Below, piece after piece: positions 1 through 8,700 of a stretch of DNA of 64,000 nucleotides. The notes beneath the pieces are model-generated. The model saw only the letters and a list, made by a program, of their open reading frames with translations, did not search any database and was not told the origin of the DNA. Location: contig NZ_JAIQDW010000014.1 of the NCBI RefSeq assembly GCF_020026925.1, positions 1 to 64,000 of the forward strand, given 5' to 3'. Position 1 is the first letter of the stretch, and each line of letters opens with the position of its first letter. Both the position numbers and the translations under genes were made by a program. The stretch comes from Flavobacterium hibisci. Its GTDB lineage: Bacteria > Bacteroidota > Bacteroidia > Flavobacteriales > Flavobacteriaceae.

Positions 1-1755
1 TAGCTTCGGCAGCTAGTTTTGCCTGTAGTGCTTCTGCCTCAGCTTTCGCTTTCGCTTCAGCTGCAAGTTTTGCCTGAAGTGCTTCTGCATCGGCTTTCGC
101 TTTAGCATCGGCAGCTAGTTTTGCCTGAAGTGCTTCTGCATCGGCTTTTGCTTTAGCTTCGGCAGCTAGTTTTGCCTGTAGTGCTTCTGCCTCAGCTTTC
201 GCTTTCGCTTCAGCTGCAAGTTTTGCCTGAAGTGCTTCTGCATCGGCTTTCGCTTTAGCATCGGCAGCTAGTTTTGCCTGTAATGCTTCTGCATCGGCTT
301 TTGCTTTCGCTTCAGCTGCAAGTTTTGCCTGAAGTGCTTCAGCATCGGCTTTTGCTTTGGCTTCAGCTGCAAGTTTTGCCTGTAATGCTTCTGCGTCAGC
401 TTTGGCTTTGGCTTCAGCTGCAAGTTTTGCCTGAAGTGCTTCTGCATCGGCTTTTGCTTTGGCTTCAGCTGCAAGTTTTGCCTGTAATGCTTCTGCGTCA
501 GCTTTGGCTTTGGCTTCAGCTGCAAGTTTTGCCTGAAGTGCTTCTGCATCGGCTTTCGCTTTAGCTTCTGCTGCTAGTTTTGCCTGTAATGCTTCTGCAT
601 CGGCTTTTGCTTTGGCTTCAGCAGCTAGTTTTGCCTGTAATGCTTCCGCATCGGCTTTCGCTTTAGCTTCAGCTGCAAGTTTTGCCTGAAGTGCTTCTGC
701 ATCGGCTTTGGCCTTAGCATCGGCAGCTAGCTTTGCCTGTAATGCTTCTGCGTCAGCTTTTGCTTTGGCTTCCTCAGCTAATTTTAATTTTTTAGCTTCG
801 GCTTTTGCTTTATTAGTTGCTTCTGCATCAGCTTTAACTTTAGCATCCGCAAGCAATTTTGCCTGTAAGGCTTCCATATCTGCTTTCGCTTTAGCTTCGG
901 CTATTAGTTTTGCCTCTGCGTCAGCTTTAGCTTTAGCTTCGGCCGCTAATTTTGCCTGTATGGCTTCTGCATCGGCTTTTGCTTTGGCTTCGGCTTCTAA
1001 TTTTAATTTAAGGACTTCTGCATCAGCTTTTGCTTTTGCCTCTGCTTCTAATTTTATTTTGAGAGCTTCTGCATCAGCCTTAGCTTTTGCTTCAGCTGCA
1101 ATTCTTGCCTGTCTTGCTTCTGCATCTGCTTTTACTTTCGCCTCAGCTGCTAATCTTTCTTTTTCTGCTGCTAATGCTGCTGCTTTTGCTTTTGCATCTG
1201 CTGCTGCTTTTGCTTTTATAGCAGCATCTTTTGCCGCTTTTGTTTTAGCCTCTGCTGCAGCTTTTGCTTTGGCTTCGGCTGCTAATCTGGCTTGTAAAGC
1301 ATCTGAATCGGCTTTTGCTTTAGCATCTGCAGCAATAATAGATTCTAAATCTGCCGCTTCGGTTTTTGCCTTAGCTTCAGCTTTGCGTTTCGCTTCTTCT
1401 GCATCAGCTTTTGCTTTGGCATCAGCTAGTAATTTTGCTTTTGCAGCCTCTGCGTCAGCTTTTGCTTTTGTTTCTGCAGCTAATTTTATTTTTAATGCTT
1501 CGGCGTCAGCTTTTGCTTTTGCATCAGCAGCTAATTTTGCTTTTGTTGCTTCAGCATCTGCATTTACTTTTGCTTCAGCAGCTAATTTAATTTTTAGTGC
1601 TTCGGCATCAGCTTTTGCTTTTGCATCAGCCGCTAATTTTGCTTTTGCAGCCTCAGCATCAGCCTTAACTTTTTCAGCTGCTACTAGTCTTGCCTGCGCT
1701 GCTTCTGCATCAGCTTTAGCTTTAGCATCTGCAGCCAGTTTCGCTTTTGTTGCTC
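1..1755. repeat. 51-base coding tandem repeat (17-aa unit), about 34 units
   Basis: The unit is 51 bases; its core TAGTTTTGCCTG or AAGTTTTGCCTG recurs at 14, 65, 116 and onward. Above the basic unit there are larger duplications: bases 2 onward recur at 155 (a shift of 153, three units), and the stretch at 361 recurs at 463 (a shift of 102, two units). Units from 1 to about 770 are almost identical; those from 770 to 1755 are diverged and partly irregular in length. Confidence 0.9.
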
Positions 1756-2764
1756 CATCAACTCTTGTAATAGGAGTTGGTGATTTTTTAGCTATAACTG
1801 CTTTTGGTTTAGACGTATCTATAAGAGAGCCTTCTTCATCATCTCCATAATAGTAATTTGTGTTTCTAAATTTATATGCAATTACAAATTCATGAGAAGA
1901 TCCTAAATTCGTGAAATTTCCTAAACCTCTTTCATAATTATATTCTATTGCGATATTAGGGGTTATGTTAAGTCCTAAACCTGCTGAAACTCCATGTAAG
2001 GTATTATAACCCGCTTGCGCCCAAATTCCTTGTGGAATGGTAAGCATTGCGAGTCCTGAAATTATAGTATTGTCCTTTTTAATTTCTGTTTTTACAATAC
2101 CGGAAAATCTGCTTTGATCGAAAAAACCATAGCTATCAATGTAACCTGTATACATAGCGTGTAATTGAATCGCTTTTTCGGGATCTTCTTTTATCATTCC
2201 TGAAGCAAAATTATACAGAATCAAATTGTTCATAGATAATCCAAAATCAAGAAAGGCGGTTCCGTAATTAATACCGGGATTAACAGCAATTAAAGTATTT
2301 GAAGGGAAATCTCCTTCAATGCTGCTATCAGAAATTATTTTTCCTTTATTTAAGGCGCTCTGATAAGCACCCACGTTTAATCCAAAAGTTAAATTGCTGT
2401 CTTCCTGTAAAACAATATTGTGCGCAAAATTGACAACTCCTCCAAAAACAGTCATCAATCCATAATTTTGCTGAAATAAGCCAATGGCGTACCCATCATT
2501 TTCTTTTAAACGTCCTGAATAGTTAAAAAGGTAGGTATTGGGAGCATCATCAAATTGTATGTATTGTCTTTTGTTATAAAAACTAATCATTGGGTTTTGC
2601 TCACGTACAAAACTAAATGTTGGGTTGATTAAATATCTATTAAACTTTAATGAATTTCGGACAGGTAATGAAAACGAAACAACTCCATTCTCATTTGTAT
2701 CCTGAGAATAGAGTAATTGTAATGAGCCGTAAAATAAAGTTAAGAATAGTAAAAATTTCTTCAT
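1..2764 (-). CDS. PorP/SprF-family T9SS membrane protein with giant Ala/Lys repeat tail (partial)
   Basis: The gene starts at 2764 (MKKFLLFLTLFYGSLQLLYSQ, a signal peptide) and stays open for 921 codons to the window edge, so its C-terminus is missing. Residues about 20-315 read as a PorP/SprF outer-membrane beta-barrel: the N-terminal part has INPTFSFVREQNPMISFYN, and the barrel ends around IAIEYNYERGLGNF and SSHEFVIAYKFRN. From about residue 336 the protein is a TolA-like Ala/Lys/Glu/Asp helix built of 17-residue units (AKAKADAEALQAKLAAE). Units are nearly identical towards the window edge and degenerate towards the barrel. It is the third gene of a leftward operon: only one base separates its ATG from the stop of the T9SS cargo gene. 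Known SprF proteins help export and anchor partner adhesins. A peptidoglycan-binding domain beyond the edge is possible but not visible. Confidence 0.85.
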   Translation of the reverse strand, partial: MKKFLLFLTLFYGSLQLLYSQDTNENGVVSFSLPVRNSLKFNRYLINPTFSFVREQNPMISFYNKRQYIQFDDAPNTYLFNYSGRLKENDGYAIGLFQQNYGLMTVFGGVVNFAHNIVLQEDSNLTFGLNVGAYQSALNKGKIISDSSIEGDFPSNTLIAVNPGINYGTAFLDFGLSMNNLILYNFASGMIKEDPEKAIQLHAMYTGYIDSYGFFDQSRFSGIVKTEIKKDNTIISGLAMLTIPQGIWAQAGYNTLHGVSAGLGLNITPNIAIEYNYERGLGNFTNLGSSHEFVIAYKFRNTNYYYGDDEEGSLIDTSKPKAVIAKKSPTPITRVDGATKAKLAADAKAKADAEAAQARLVAAEKVKADAEAAKAKLAADAKAKADAEALKIKLAAEAKVNADAEATKAKLAADAKAKADAEALKIKLAAETKAKADAEAAKAKLLADAKAKADAEEAKRKAEAKAKTEAADLESIIAADAKAKADSDALQARLAAEAKAKAAAEAKTKAAKDAAIKAKAAADAKAKAAALAAEKERLAAEAKVKADAEARQARIAAEAKAKADAEALKIKLEAEAKAKADAEVLKLKLEAEAKAKADAEAIQAKLAAEAKAKADAEAKLIAEAKAKADMEALQAKLLADAKVKADAEATNKAKAEAKKLKLAEEAKAKADAEALQAKLAADAKAKADAEALQAKLAAEAKAKADAEALQAKLAAEAKAKADAEALQAKLAAEAKAKADAEALQAKLAAEAKAKADAEALQAKLAAEAKAKADAEALQAKLAAEAKAKADAEALQAKLAAEAKAKADAEALQAKLAAEAKAKADAEALQAKLAADAKAKADAEALQAKLAAEAKAKAEAEALQAKLAAEAKAKADAEALQAKLAADAKAKADAEALQAKLAAEAKAKAEAEALQAKLAAEA

Positions 2765-2765
2765 A

Positions 2766-4229
2766 TTATTTCAGCACTGTTATTGATCCTTTTTTTTCAC
2801 CTGCATCGCCTTTAATAACATAGTAATATACCGGATTCACATTTTTAATATCTAATCCTGTCTGTGGCCAGTCACCTTGATAATTGACAACATCCAGAAC
2901 TTTTTCGCCATTCGAGCTTATTATTATAACTTTTGTGCTTTCGTTTTTGTATTCATCAGGAATATTCCATGGAGAACCACTTAGTTTAATGATATTGGGA
3001 ATAACAGAAGTAGGTGGAAAATCCCCTTCAACTTTAAAAGTAAATTCTTTTGTAGAAATACATCCGCCTGCCTGAGATACCTTTACCTTATAGGTTCCAG
3101 CAAAAGAAACTAAATAAGTATCAGTTGTTGCTCCAGCAATAATATTATTATTTCTATACCATTCATAAGTTGGACTTGAAGCATCATCAGTCACAGTTAC
3201 ACTTCTGGTTTCACCTTCTCCAAGTTTAAATTGTTCAGGAGCATCAATACTCGCATCAAAACTATTACTGATCAAATTGATACTTCCAGAAGCTGTACAC
3301 CCACCAAAATTAACATCAACTGTATAAACACCGGCTTCACTAGTGGCATAAGTACGGGTTGTTACCCCGCTTATTACTACTCCATCCTTTTTCCAAACAT
3401 AGCTATTTCCTGAAGTTGCAGTTAACACTGTATTACCTCCATTTGCACAAAATGGATTTCCTAAACTTGAAGATATAGAAGTGGTAGAACCTGATCCGGA
3501 TATGCTAGTAACGTTAACACGATTAGAACTGTAATTATTATCAGAACAAGGACCGTAGTCAATTTTTGCGTAATAACTACCTGGAGAATTTACTGCTAAA
3601 CTTGCTGCACTTTGTCCTGGAATTAATATATCGTTTTTGTACCAGCTGTATTTTAAGTTTGTATAATTGATAGGAGAAGATTCTTTTATAGCAGGTGTCG
3701 AATTATCAATAGAAAGTGTCAAGCTTCCCCCACTACAAAAAGCAGCATTTGCACCCTGATTATTAATAGAAAATGGCTCTACATAATTTTTATAATAAAC
3801 AGAAAAAGTGTCATTATTGTTTATGTTTCTTATTCTTTGACTATTGATGCCATTACTGCTTTTTATCCTTAAACTGTAATTATTAGATCCTTTAAAATCA
3901 ATCGGAACAGCAAACTTGATCCTTTTTTGCGTAGCAGATATTGTTGTTACTTCTAATACATTAAGGAAAACAGGTGTAGCTGAGAAATTACCATTCTCGT
4001 CAGATATCTCAACAGCAAAAGTTACATCAGCAGGTAAACCACTGTATGTAAAAGTTGTGTAATACTCATTAAAGGGTTTGCCGTTTACTATTTCTCCTGC
4101 ACAAATATTCAAAAAATCAGACTTACTTGCTGATATTGTAGCTTGTGCATTAGACTGGTAAACGGTAAACAAAAATACTCCTAAAAAAAGTAATGATTTT
4201 ATCAGAGAAAGAGTAGTTTTTTTGATCAT
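2766..4229 (-). CDS. Secreted Ig-like protein with a T9SS type B-like C-terminal domain
   Basis: 487 residues. A signal peptide ends at about residue 28 (YQSNAQ). The middle holds several Ig/PKD-like modules, recognisable by repeated YSWYKNDILIPGQ, YVWKKDGVVISG and YEWYRNNNIIAGATTDTY segments, each followed by GxYxVxV and paired Cys. The last 80 residues (from SVIPNIIKLSGSPWNI to the end KKGSITVLK) resemble a diverged CHU_C/type B T9SS sorting domain. Its start overlaps the stop of the upstream gene by four bases (ATGA) and the PorP/SprF gene follows one base after its stop. It is therefore probably the surface cargo that the SprF-like protein exports or anchors. The ligand is unknown. Confidence 0.75.
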   Translation of the reverse strand: MIKKTTLSLIKSLLFLGVFLFTVYQSNAQATISASKSDFLNICAGEIVNGKPFNEYYTTFTYSGLPADVTFAVEISDENGNFSATPVFLNVLEVTTISATQKRIKFAVPIDFKGSNNYSLRIKSSNGINSQRIRNINNNDTFSVYYKNYVEPFSINNQGANAAFCSGGSLTLSIDNSTPAIKESSPINYTNLKYSWYKNDILIPGQSAASLAVNSPGSYYAKIDYGPCSDNNYSSNRVNVTSISGSGSTTSISSSLGNPFCANGGNTVLTATSGNSYVWKKDGVVISGVTTRTYATSEAGVYTVDVNFGGCTASGSINLISNSFDASIDAPEQFKLGEGETRSVTVTDDASSPTYEWYRNNNIIAGATTDTYLVSFAGTYKVKVSQAGGCISTKEFTFKVEGDFPPTSVIPNIIKLSGSPWNIPDEYKNESTKVIIISSNGEKVLDVVNYQGDWPQTGLDIKNVNPVYYYVIKGDAGEKKGSITVLK

Positions 4230-4648
4230 ATAGTACGAATTCTTGCTAAGTCTATATCTTCAAAAAACAAAATATCTATAAAGGTTTCAGAAAAATCATA
4301 TTTATAATTTTCAATAATATCTTTTGCGAGTACAGAATACGCAGCGATACCTTTTGATTTATCTTTAGAGTTGACATCTGTATTTCCTTCATCAGTTCTT
4401 GCAGCTTCTACAGCAAAGCTATCCTTGGGGATGGATAGCTCTACTATAAACTGTTTAGAATACTCTAAATTAATTACAGGTGTAATTATTGCGGTTGTTT
4501 GGTTTGAATTTTTTAACAATGTAGTCTCTCCAATAGCAACATTTGAATTTGTAGTTTTTTCAATTTTGCTTTGGGAATATAAACTTAATGTTAAAGGGGA
4601 AACCAAAAATATTGTATATATAAAATACTTTTTAATACGTGGGGCCAT
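4226..4648 (-). CDS. Small exported protein of unknown function, first gene of the PorP/SprF operon
   Basis: 140 residues with an N-terminal hydrophobic segment (about residues 9-26, ending LYSQ) that looks like a signal peptide. The mature part is polar, with a predicted beta-rich stretch (AIITPVINLEYSKQFIVELSIP) and an acidic end. I do not recognise the family. It overlaps the next gene by four bases (4226-4229), so the three genes from 4648 to 1 are almost certainly co-transcribed and translationally coupled. Its job is probably tied to the export or assembly of the Ig-like protein; this is an inference from position only. Confidence 0.6.
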   Translation of the reverse strand: MAPRIKKYFIYTIFLVSPLTLSLYSQSKIEKTTNSNVAIGETTLLKNSNQTTAIITPVINLEYSKQFIVELSIPKDSFAVEAARTDEGNTDVNSKDKSKGIAAYSVLAKDIIENYKYDFSETFIDILFFEDIDLARIRTI

Positions 4649-4750
4649 ATTCTTTTTGATCTTTATTTGGGTCCTGTGTAAGACGTATACATAAATTGTC
4701 TGGGGACTTTATTAATAAAATTTACGCTTTGAAATAAAAATCTAAATTAT

Positions 4751-6043
4751 TTATCTGTTACCGCTTGAAGCAGTAATTTTTCCTAATTGAAGTCTGAAAT
4801 CTGGTTTTTTTGGATTAAAAATATCTATAAAAGTTTCTTTGTTATCGCTTTGAGAGTATACGTTAAAGAATACACTATTACCATACCAGCTCTCTAAATC
4901 TTCATTATTAGAATTGAATTCTGTAAAGATGTTTCCTTTACATTGGTTAAAAAACATTTCCTCAAATTTGATTTTCTTAAGATTGGCATCGTTAATTTCT
5001 GTTTTACTATCTAATAAAACTGCAGGATTAAAACCTGAAATTACGCTTCTTTTCATTTGTAGTGAAGCATTTTCAGCAACATAGATAGCTTCTTTTACTA
5101 AACCTGACTGGATATCAGCATTGATGTTTTCACTATCATTAAGCATAGTAATATTTGATGCTATAACCAGTGTTTGCTTTTTTGTAAAATCTGTTTCACT
5201 TTTTTTCTCATAAGAAGCAACCTCCATACAACGAGATCCATCCTTATTACTAGATAAATAAGATGATCTTACTGCTAAAGAATTATGTAGACGACATTGT
5301 GCTCCCTGAGTAAATTTGTAGTCATCATTAATAGTTTTATATGAAACTAGTTTAGTTGCATTAAGATCTCCTCCAAAAATACCAAATGAATCACCACCAG
5401 AGTAGCTTACCATTATATTCTCAAGAATTGTTTTATTACCTACTCCTGCTAGTGTTAGACCGTTAAAAGTTCCAGCACCTTTTACTTTTTTTCCTGCAAA
5501 TTCAATTCTTACAAATCTTAATATTCCTGAATTACCAGCAGCATTATCTCCACCATAAGTAGTAAGTGTAGGATCAAGATCTAAATTATAAGAACTAACA
5601 TTTCCAAATTTATTAATTGGAGCATCACCAAGAATTACAATTCCTCCCCAGTCACCAGCTTTTTTCTGACTTCTGTTAGAAGTAAATACAATTGGATCAG
5701 TTTCTAATCCGTCTGCAATAATTGATGCACCTTTTGTAACTACCAGAGTACCTTTTGTTTCAAAATCACCAATAATTAATGTTCCTGGTTCAATTGTTAA
5801 AACTGCATTGTTAGTTAGATACACATTTCCCTGCAAAACATAAACATTCTTTTTAAGAAGTTTTGTACTTGTTGAGATATTTCCAGCTAAAATTTGGTTG
5901 GCTTCGCTGTATTCAACTTTGTTAGGCTTAAATTCAGTCCAGTTGTTCAACCAGTTTGTGTAGCCCATAATTCCTTTTTCTTGTTGAGCACTCATACTTG
6001 CAACTGTGAAAAGAACGCAGATAATTTGAGTAAATTTTTTCAT
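4751..6043 (-). CDS. Secreted right-handed beta-helix protein
   Basis: 430 residues. A signal peptide (MKKFTQIICVLFTVASMSAQ) precedes a typical Bacteroidota beta-helix protein: YVLQGNVYLTNNAVLTIEPGT, KGTLVVTKGASIIADG, DPIVFTSNR, then GDWGGIVILGDAPIN, GGDNAAGNSGILRFVRIEFAG and GGDSFGIFGGD. This GDWGGIVILG type is common in surface or secreted proteins of the phylum. The C-terminal end (FRLQLGKITASSGNR) does not look like a normal T9SS sorting domain, so the export route after the Sec step is unclear. It lies about 100 bases upstream of the PorP/SprF operon on the same strand. Confidence 0.7.
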   Translation of the reverse strand: MKKFTQIICVLFTVASMSAQQEKGIMGYTNWLNNWTEFKPNKVEYSEANQILAGNISTSTKLLKKNVYVLQGNVYLTNNAVLTIEPGTLIIGDFETKGTLVVTKGASIIADGLETDPIVFTSNRSQKKAGDWGGIVILGDAPINKFGNVSSYNLDLDPTLTTYGGDNAAGNSGILRFVRIEFAGKKVKGAGTFNGLTLAGVGNKTILENIMVSYSGGDSFGIFGGDLNATKLVSYKTINDDYKFTQGAQCRLHNSLAVRSSYLSSNKDGSRCMEVASYEKKSETDFTKKQTLVIASNITMLNDSENINADIQSGLVKEAIYVAENASLQMKRSVISGFNPAVLLDSKTEINDANLKKIKFEEMFFNQCKGNIFTEFNSNNEDLESWYGNSVFFNVYSQSDNKETFIDIFNPKKPDFRLQLGKITASSGNR

Positions 6044-6227
6044 GATAAGGGGGTATTAGGGTTAATAATAAATTTGGGATGCGTAATTATAAAACTCATC
6101 CCGCGTTTCCAAAAAAATTTGAATACATCGAAAACGAGTTGCTTAAAGACCCTTTTTAAAATGTCCGTATGAAATTTAATTCATATTTTTTAGACATCTT
6201 AAAAAAGGTTTTAAAATATTTCAAAAA

Positions 6228-6680
6228 TTACATTTCATTCAATTCGTTGAATTCATGTAAAGATTTTAATGTTCCTTCGTAAAATAAAATTGCTGCTATT
6301 AAATTTGCCTTGTCAGAGTAAGGCATCATTTTTCTTTGAAAATCTACAGTAGTATCTAAGAATGTAGTGGTTCCTAAAGCTTGATTTTCTAAAGATTTTT
6401 TATGTTCATTATCGTCCGGAATACCTAAATCCGCCATAGTAACACCTGGTTTTGTAACCAAAGCGATATAAGGAAGTGTTTTTACCAATACCTTGATACG
6501 CTCAATGTATAACTCCAATAATTCTCCTTTTTGCATACCACTTAATTCTTTTTGGTCGTGATATTTACGAATAAGAGCTGTTGTACTAATAATACTTTTT
6601 GGAGCATTTTTAGCCTGGGCAGATACAGCCCCTGTAGTCAATAAAAAAAATACACTTAAAAAAATAATTTTCCCTTTCAT
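6228..6680 (-). CDS. Small secreted protein of unknown function
   Basis: 150 residues with a clear signal peptide (MKGKIIFLSVFFLLTTGAVSAQA). The mature part is mostly helical (LIRKYHDQKELSGMQKGELLELYIERIKVLVKTLPYIAL, then a C-terminal helix with ANLIAAILFYEGTLKSLHEF). No catalytic motif or Cys is visible. I recognise the general type as a conserved flavobacterial hypothetical but cannot name a function. A TATTTTTG -7 box lies 34 bases upstream on the same strand, so it probably has its own promoter. Confidence 0.65.
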   Translation of the reverse strand: MKGKIIFLSVFFLLTTGAVSAQAKNAPKSIISTTALIRKYHDQKELSGMQKGELLELYIERIKVLVKTLPYIALVTKPGVTMADLGIPDDNEHKKSLENQALGTTTFLDTTVDFQRKMMPYSDKANLIAAILFYEGTLKSLHEFNELNEM

Positions 6681-6713
6681 AGATTCTTATTAAAAGTTTG
6701 TTGTTGATGAAAA

Positions 6714-6721
6714 CAAAAATA
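6714..6721 (-). promoter_or_regulatory. -7 box (TATTTTTG) of the 6680 gene
   Basis: TATTTTTG on the minus strand matches TAnnTTTG, 34 bases upstream of the ATG at 6680. The -33 box is weak. Confidence 0.45.
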
Positions 6722-7096
6722 TGTAATTTAACTTAATTTGCAACTTTAATATTTTTTTTTTTGAAAAAAAGACTTAAAAAAAACTTAAAATTACCCTTAA
6801 AACTCTCTAAAATAAGGACTTCGCATGTGTTAAAATTTATTTTGTCCAAGCACTGGTTATGTAAGATTTTTATCCGTTTATAAATTGAAAAAGCATTTTT
6901 TAAGAGTAATCTATTAGATAAAAAAGTGTTGATTTTATCCTTGATTCCGAAAAACTATTAACAAAAATATCTTAACATCTGTTTCAAATAATATCAATGT
7001 TAACAAAACTTAACAGAAAAAAAATTAACAATTAAGTTAAAAACAAATTATCTGGTAAAAAATAAATATGATAATTAAAGTTTAATTTATAATATT

Positions 7097-7125
7097 TTTG
7101 ACTCTATCAATTTCTTATATCTTTG
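7097..7125 (+). promoter_or_regulatory. holB promoter, TTTG-17-TATCTTTG
   Basis: TTTG at 7097-7100 and TATCTTTG at 7118-7125 with a 17-base spacer are a perfect Bacteroidota promoter. The ATG of holB is at 7130, only four bases after the -7 box, where transcription should begin. The mRNA is therefore probably leaderless. Confidence 0.75.
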
Positions 7126-7129
7126 CTCT

Positions 7130-8278
7130 ATGCAATTTTCACAAATTTTAGGTCAGGATTACATCAAAAGTCACTTAATTAAAAGTGCTTCTTCCGGAAG
7201 AATTCCACACGCACAATTATTTATTGGACCGGAAGGAAGTGGTACATTATCTACTGCTATCGCTTATGCGCAATATATTTTATGCAGTAATACAGGTAAT
7301 GAAAATTCAAACGGAAATGATTCCTGCAATCTAAAATTTCAGAACATTTCGCATCCTGATCTGCATTTTATTTATCCAACCGTAACTACCGAAGATGTTA
7401 AAACAAAACCCAAAAGCTTAGATTTCATTCAGGACTGGCGAACATTTATTCAGGAAATGCCTTATGGTGGCTTATTTGACTGGTATAAAATTTTGGGGGT
7501 ACAGAACAAACAGGGCGAAATTCGTGTAGAAGATGCACAGGAAGTTCTAAAATCCCTTTCACTAAAATCATATGAAGGCGGATATAAAATTATGATTATC
7601 TGGATGGCTGATAAAATGAATATTGCTGCCTCTAATAAATTATTGAAACTATTAGAAGAACCATCTGATAAGACCATTTTTATTCTGATTTCGGAAAATG
7701 AAGAAGACATTATACAAACTATACGCTCACGTTGCCAGGTAATTCACTTTAATGGTTTACCCGAAAAAGTAATTTCAGAAGCATTAGTTTCTCAGGAAAA
7801 TATAGATCCGAACTTAGCCAAAAAAATTGCACATCAGGCACAAGGAAATTTTAACAAAGCACTTTCCTTATTAAAAGATGATGATTCTGAATATCCTTTT
7901 GAACAATGGTTTGTTAATTGGGTCCGTGCCGCATTTAGGGCTAAAGGAAATGCTGCGGCCATTCAGGATCTAATTTCCTGGAGTGAAGAAATTGCTGGTC
8001 TGGGCCGGGAAAGTCAGAAAAAATTCATCCAGTTTTGCATTGAAATGTTCAGACAGGCACTTTTACTAAATTATGAAGCACCTGCTTTGGTTTACATCGA
8101 ACCAAAAGTTGATAAATTTAAGATGGAAAATTTTGCCCCTTTCGTAAATGGAAACAACATTCATCTTATTTTCAAAGAACTCTCAGATGCTATGTACCAT
8201 ATCGAAAGAAACGGAAATGCAAAAATAATCCTGACCGATTTATCCATAAAACTTACTCGTCTAATTCATAAAAAATAA
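7130..8278 (+). CDS. holB: DNA polymerase III subunit delta' (clamp loader)
   Basis: 382 residues. The N-terminus (FSQILGQDYIKSHLIKSASSGRIPHAQLFIGPEGSG) and the helical core (QEVLKSLSLKSYEGGYKIMIIWMADKMNIAASNKLLKLLEEP) are those of the clamp-loader AAA+ family. The P-loop is degenerate (GPEGSGTL, residues 33-40, no Lys), as in the non-hydrolysing delta' subunit. The arginine-finger SRC motif is at 200-202. It acts in the replisome to load the sliding clamp. The start is fixed by the conserved FSQILGQ N-terminus, although the promoter leaves almost no 5' leader. A DoxX-like gene follows after six bases and is probably co-transcribed. Confidence 0.93.
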   Translation: MQFSQILGQDYIKSHLIKSASSGRIPHAQLFIGPEGSGTLSTAIAYAQYILCSNTGNENSNGNDSCNLKFQNISHPDLHFIYPTVTTEDVKTKPKSLDFIQDWRTFIQEMPYGGLFDWYKILGVQNKQGEIRVEDAQEVLKSLSLKSYEGGYKIMIIWMADKMNIAASNKLLKLLEEPSDKTIFILISENEEDIIQTIRSRCQVIHFNGLPEKVISEALVSQENIDPNLAKKIAHQAQGNFNKALSLLKDDDSEYPFEQWFVNWVRAAFRAKGNAAAIQDLISWSEEIAGLGRESQKKFIQFCIEMFRQALLLNYEAPALVYIEPKVDKFKMENFAPFVNGNNIHLIFKELSDAMYHIERNGNAKIILTDLSIKLTRLIHKK

Positions 8279-8284
8279 TTTGTA

Positions 8285-8668
8285 ATGACTAATGTTGCTT
8301 CTGTTTTACTACTGATTTTTTTAGCTCTGACTTTTTTACAATCAGGCTATGAGAAAATTTTTTACTGGAAAGAAAATGTTATCTGGCTTAAAGAACATTT
8401 TGCTAAAACTATTCTAAAAAATCAGGTTCCTCTTGCGCTGCTGCATCTTTTAATTTTAGAAATAATTTCAGGAATTTTATGCGTGGTTGGTGTTATACAA
8501 TTATTAACGCAAAGTGGTCGTGAATTTGGTTTTTATGGTGCCATTTTTTCTTGTATATGTTTATTAATGATGCTTTTCGGTCAACGATTGGCTAAGGATT
8601 ATGATGGGGCGAGAACTATCGTAATTTATTTTATTCCGGCTGTGATGGCGGTTTACTGGCTGAATTAA
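8285..8668 (+). CDS. DoxX-like small membrane protein
   Basis: 127 residues with about four hydrophobic segments. It matches the DoxX-like layout: an N-terminal helix ending in SGYEKIF, a polar loop WKENVIWLKEHF, then three more membrane helices and AKDYDGARTIVIYFI. DoxX family members are small inner-membrane proteins of uncertain biochemical role, some linked to redox stress. It begins six bases after holB. The thioesterase gene follows 32 bases later, so the three may form one transcript. Confidence 0.75.
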   Translation: MTNVASVLLLIFLALTFLQSGYEKIFYWKENVIWLKEHFAKTILKNQVPLALLHLLILEIISGILCVVGVIQLLTQSGREFGFYGAIFSCICLLMMLFGQRLAKDYDGARTIVIYFIPAVMAVYWLN

Positions 8669-8700
8669 TCAGATATTTTTAAAAATTTTACCAAAAGAAA

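Larger units (their letters stand above)
6681..7129. other. AT-rich intergenic region between divergent genes
   Basis: 449 bases separating the leftward secreted-protein gene from rightward holB. It holds the -7 box of the former (6714-6721) and the holB promoter (7097-7125). The rest is A/T runs, with no open frame or stable hairpin that I can support. Confidence 0.6.

Noticed and set aside
1-770. CRISPR array
   Set aside because: The repeats are contiguous 51-base coding units without unique spacers, and they keep one reading frame.
708-1850. Long Ala/Ser-rich plus-strand open frame over the 51-base repeat
   Set aside because: It is the complement of the PorP/SprF repeat tail; the minus-strand frame has a signal peptide, a barrel domain and an operon context, and codon bias alone keeps the other strand open.
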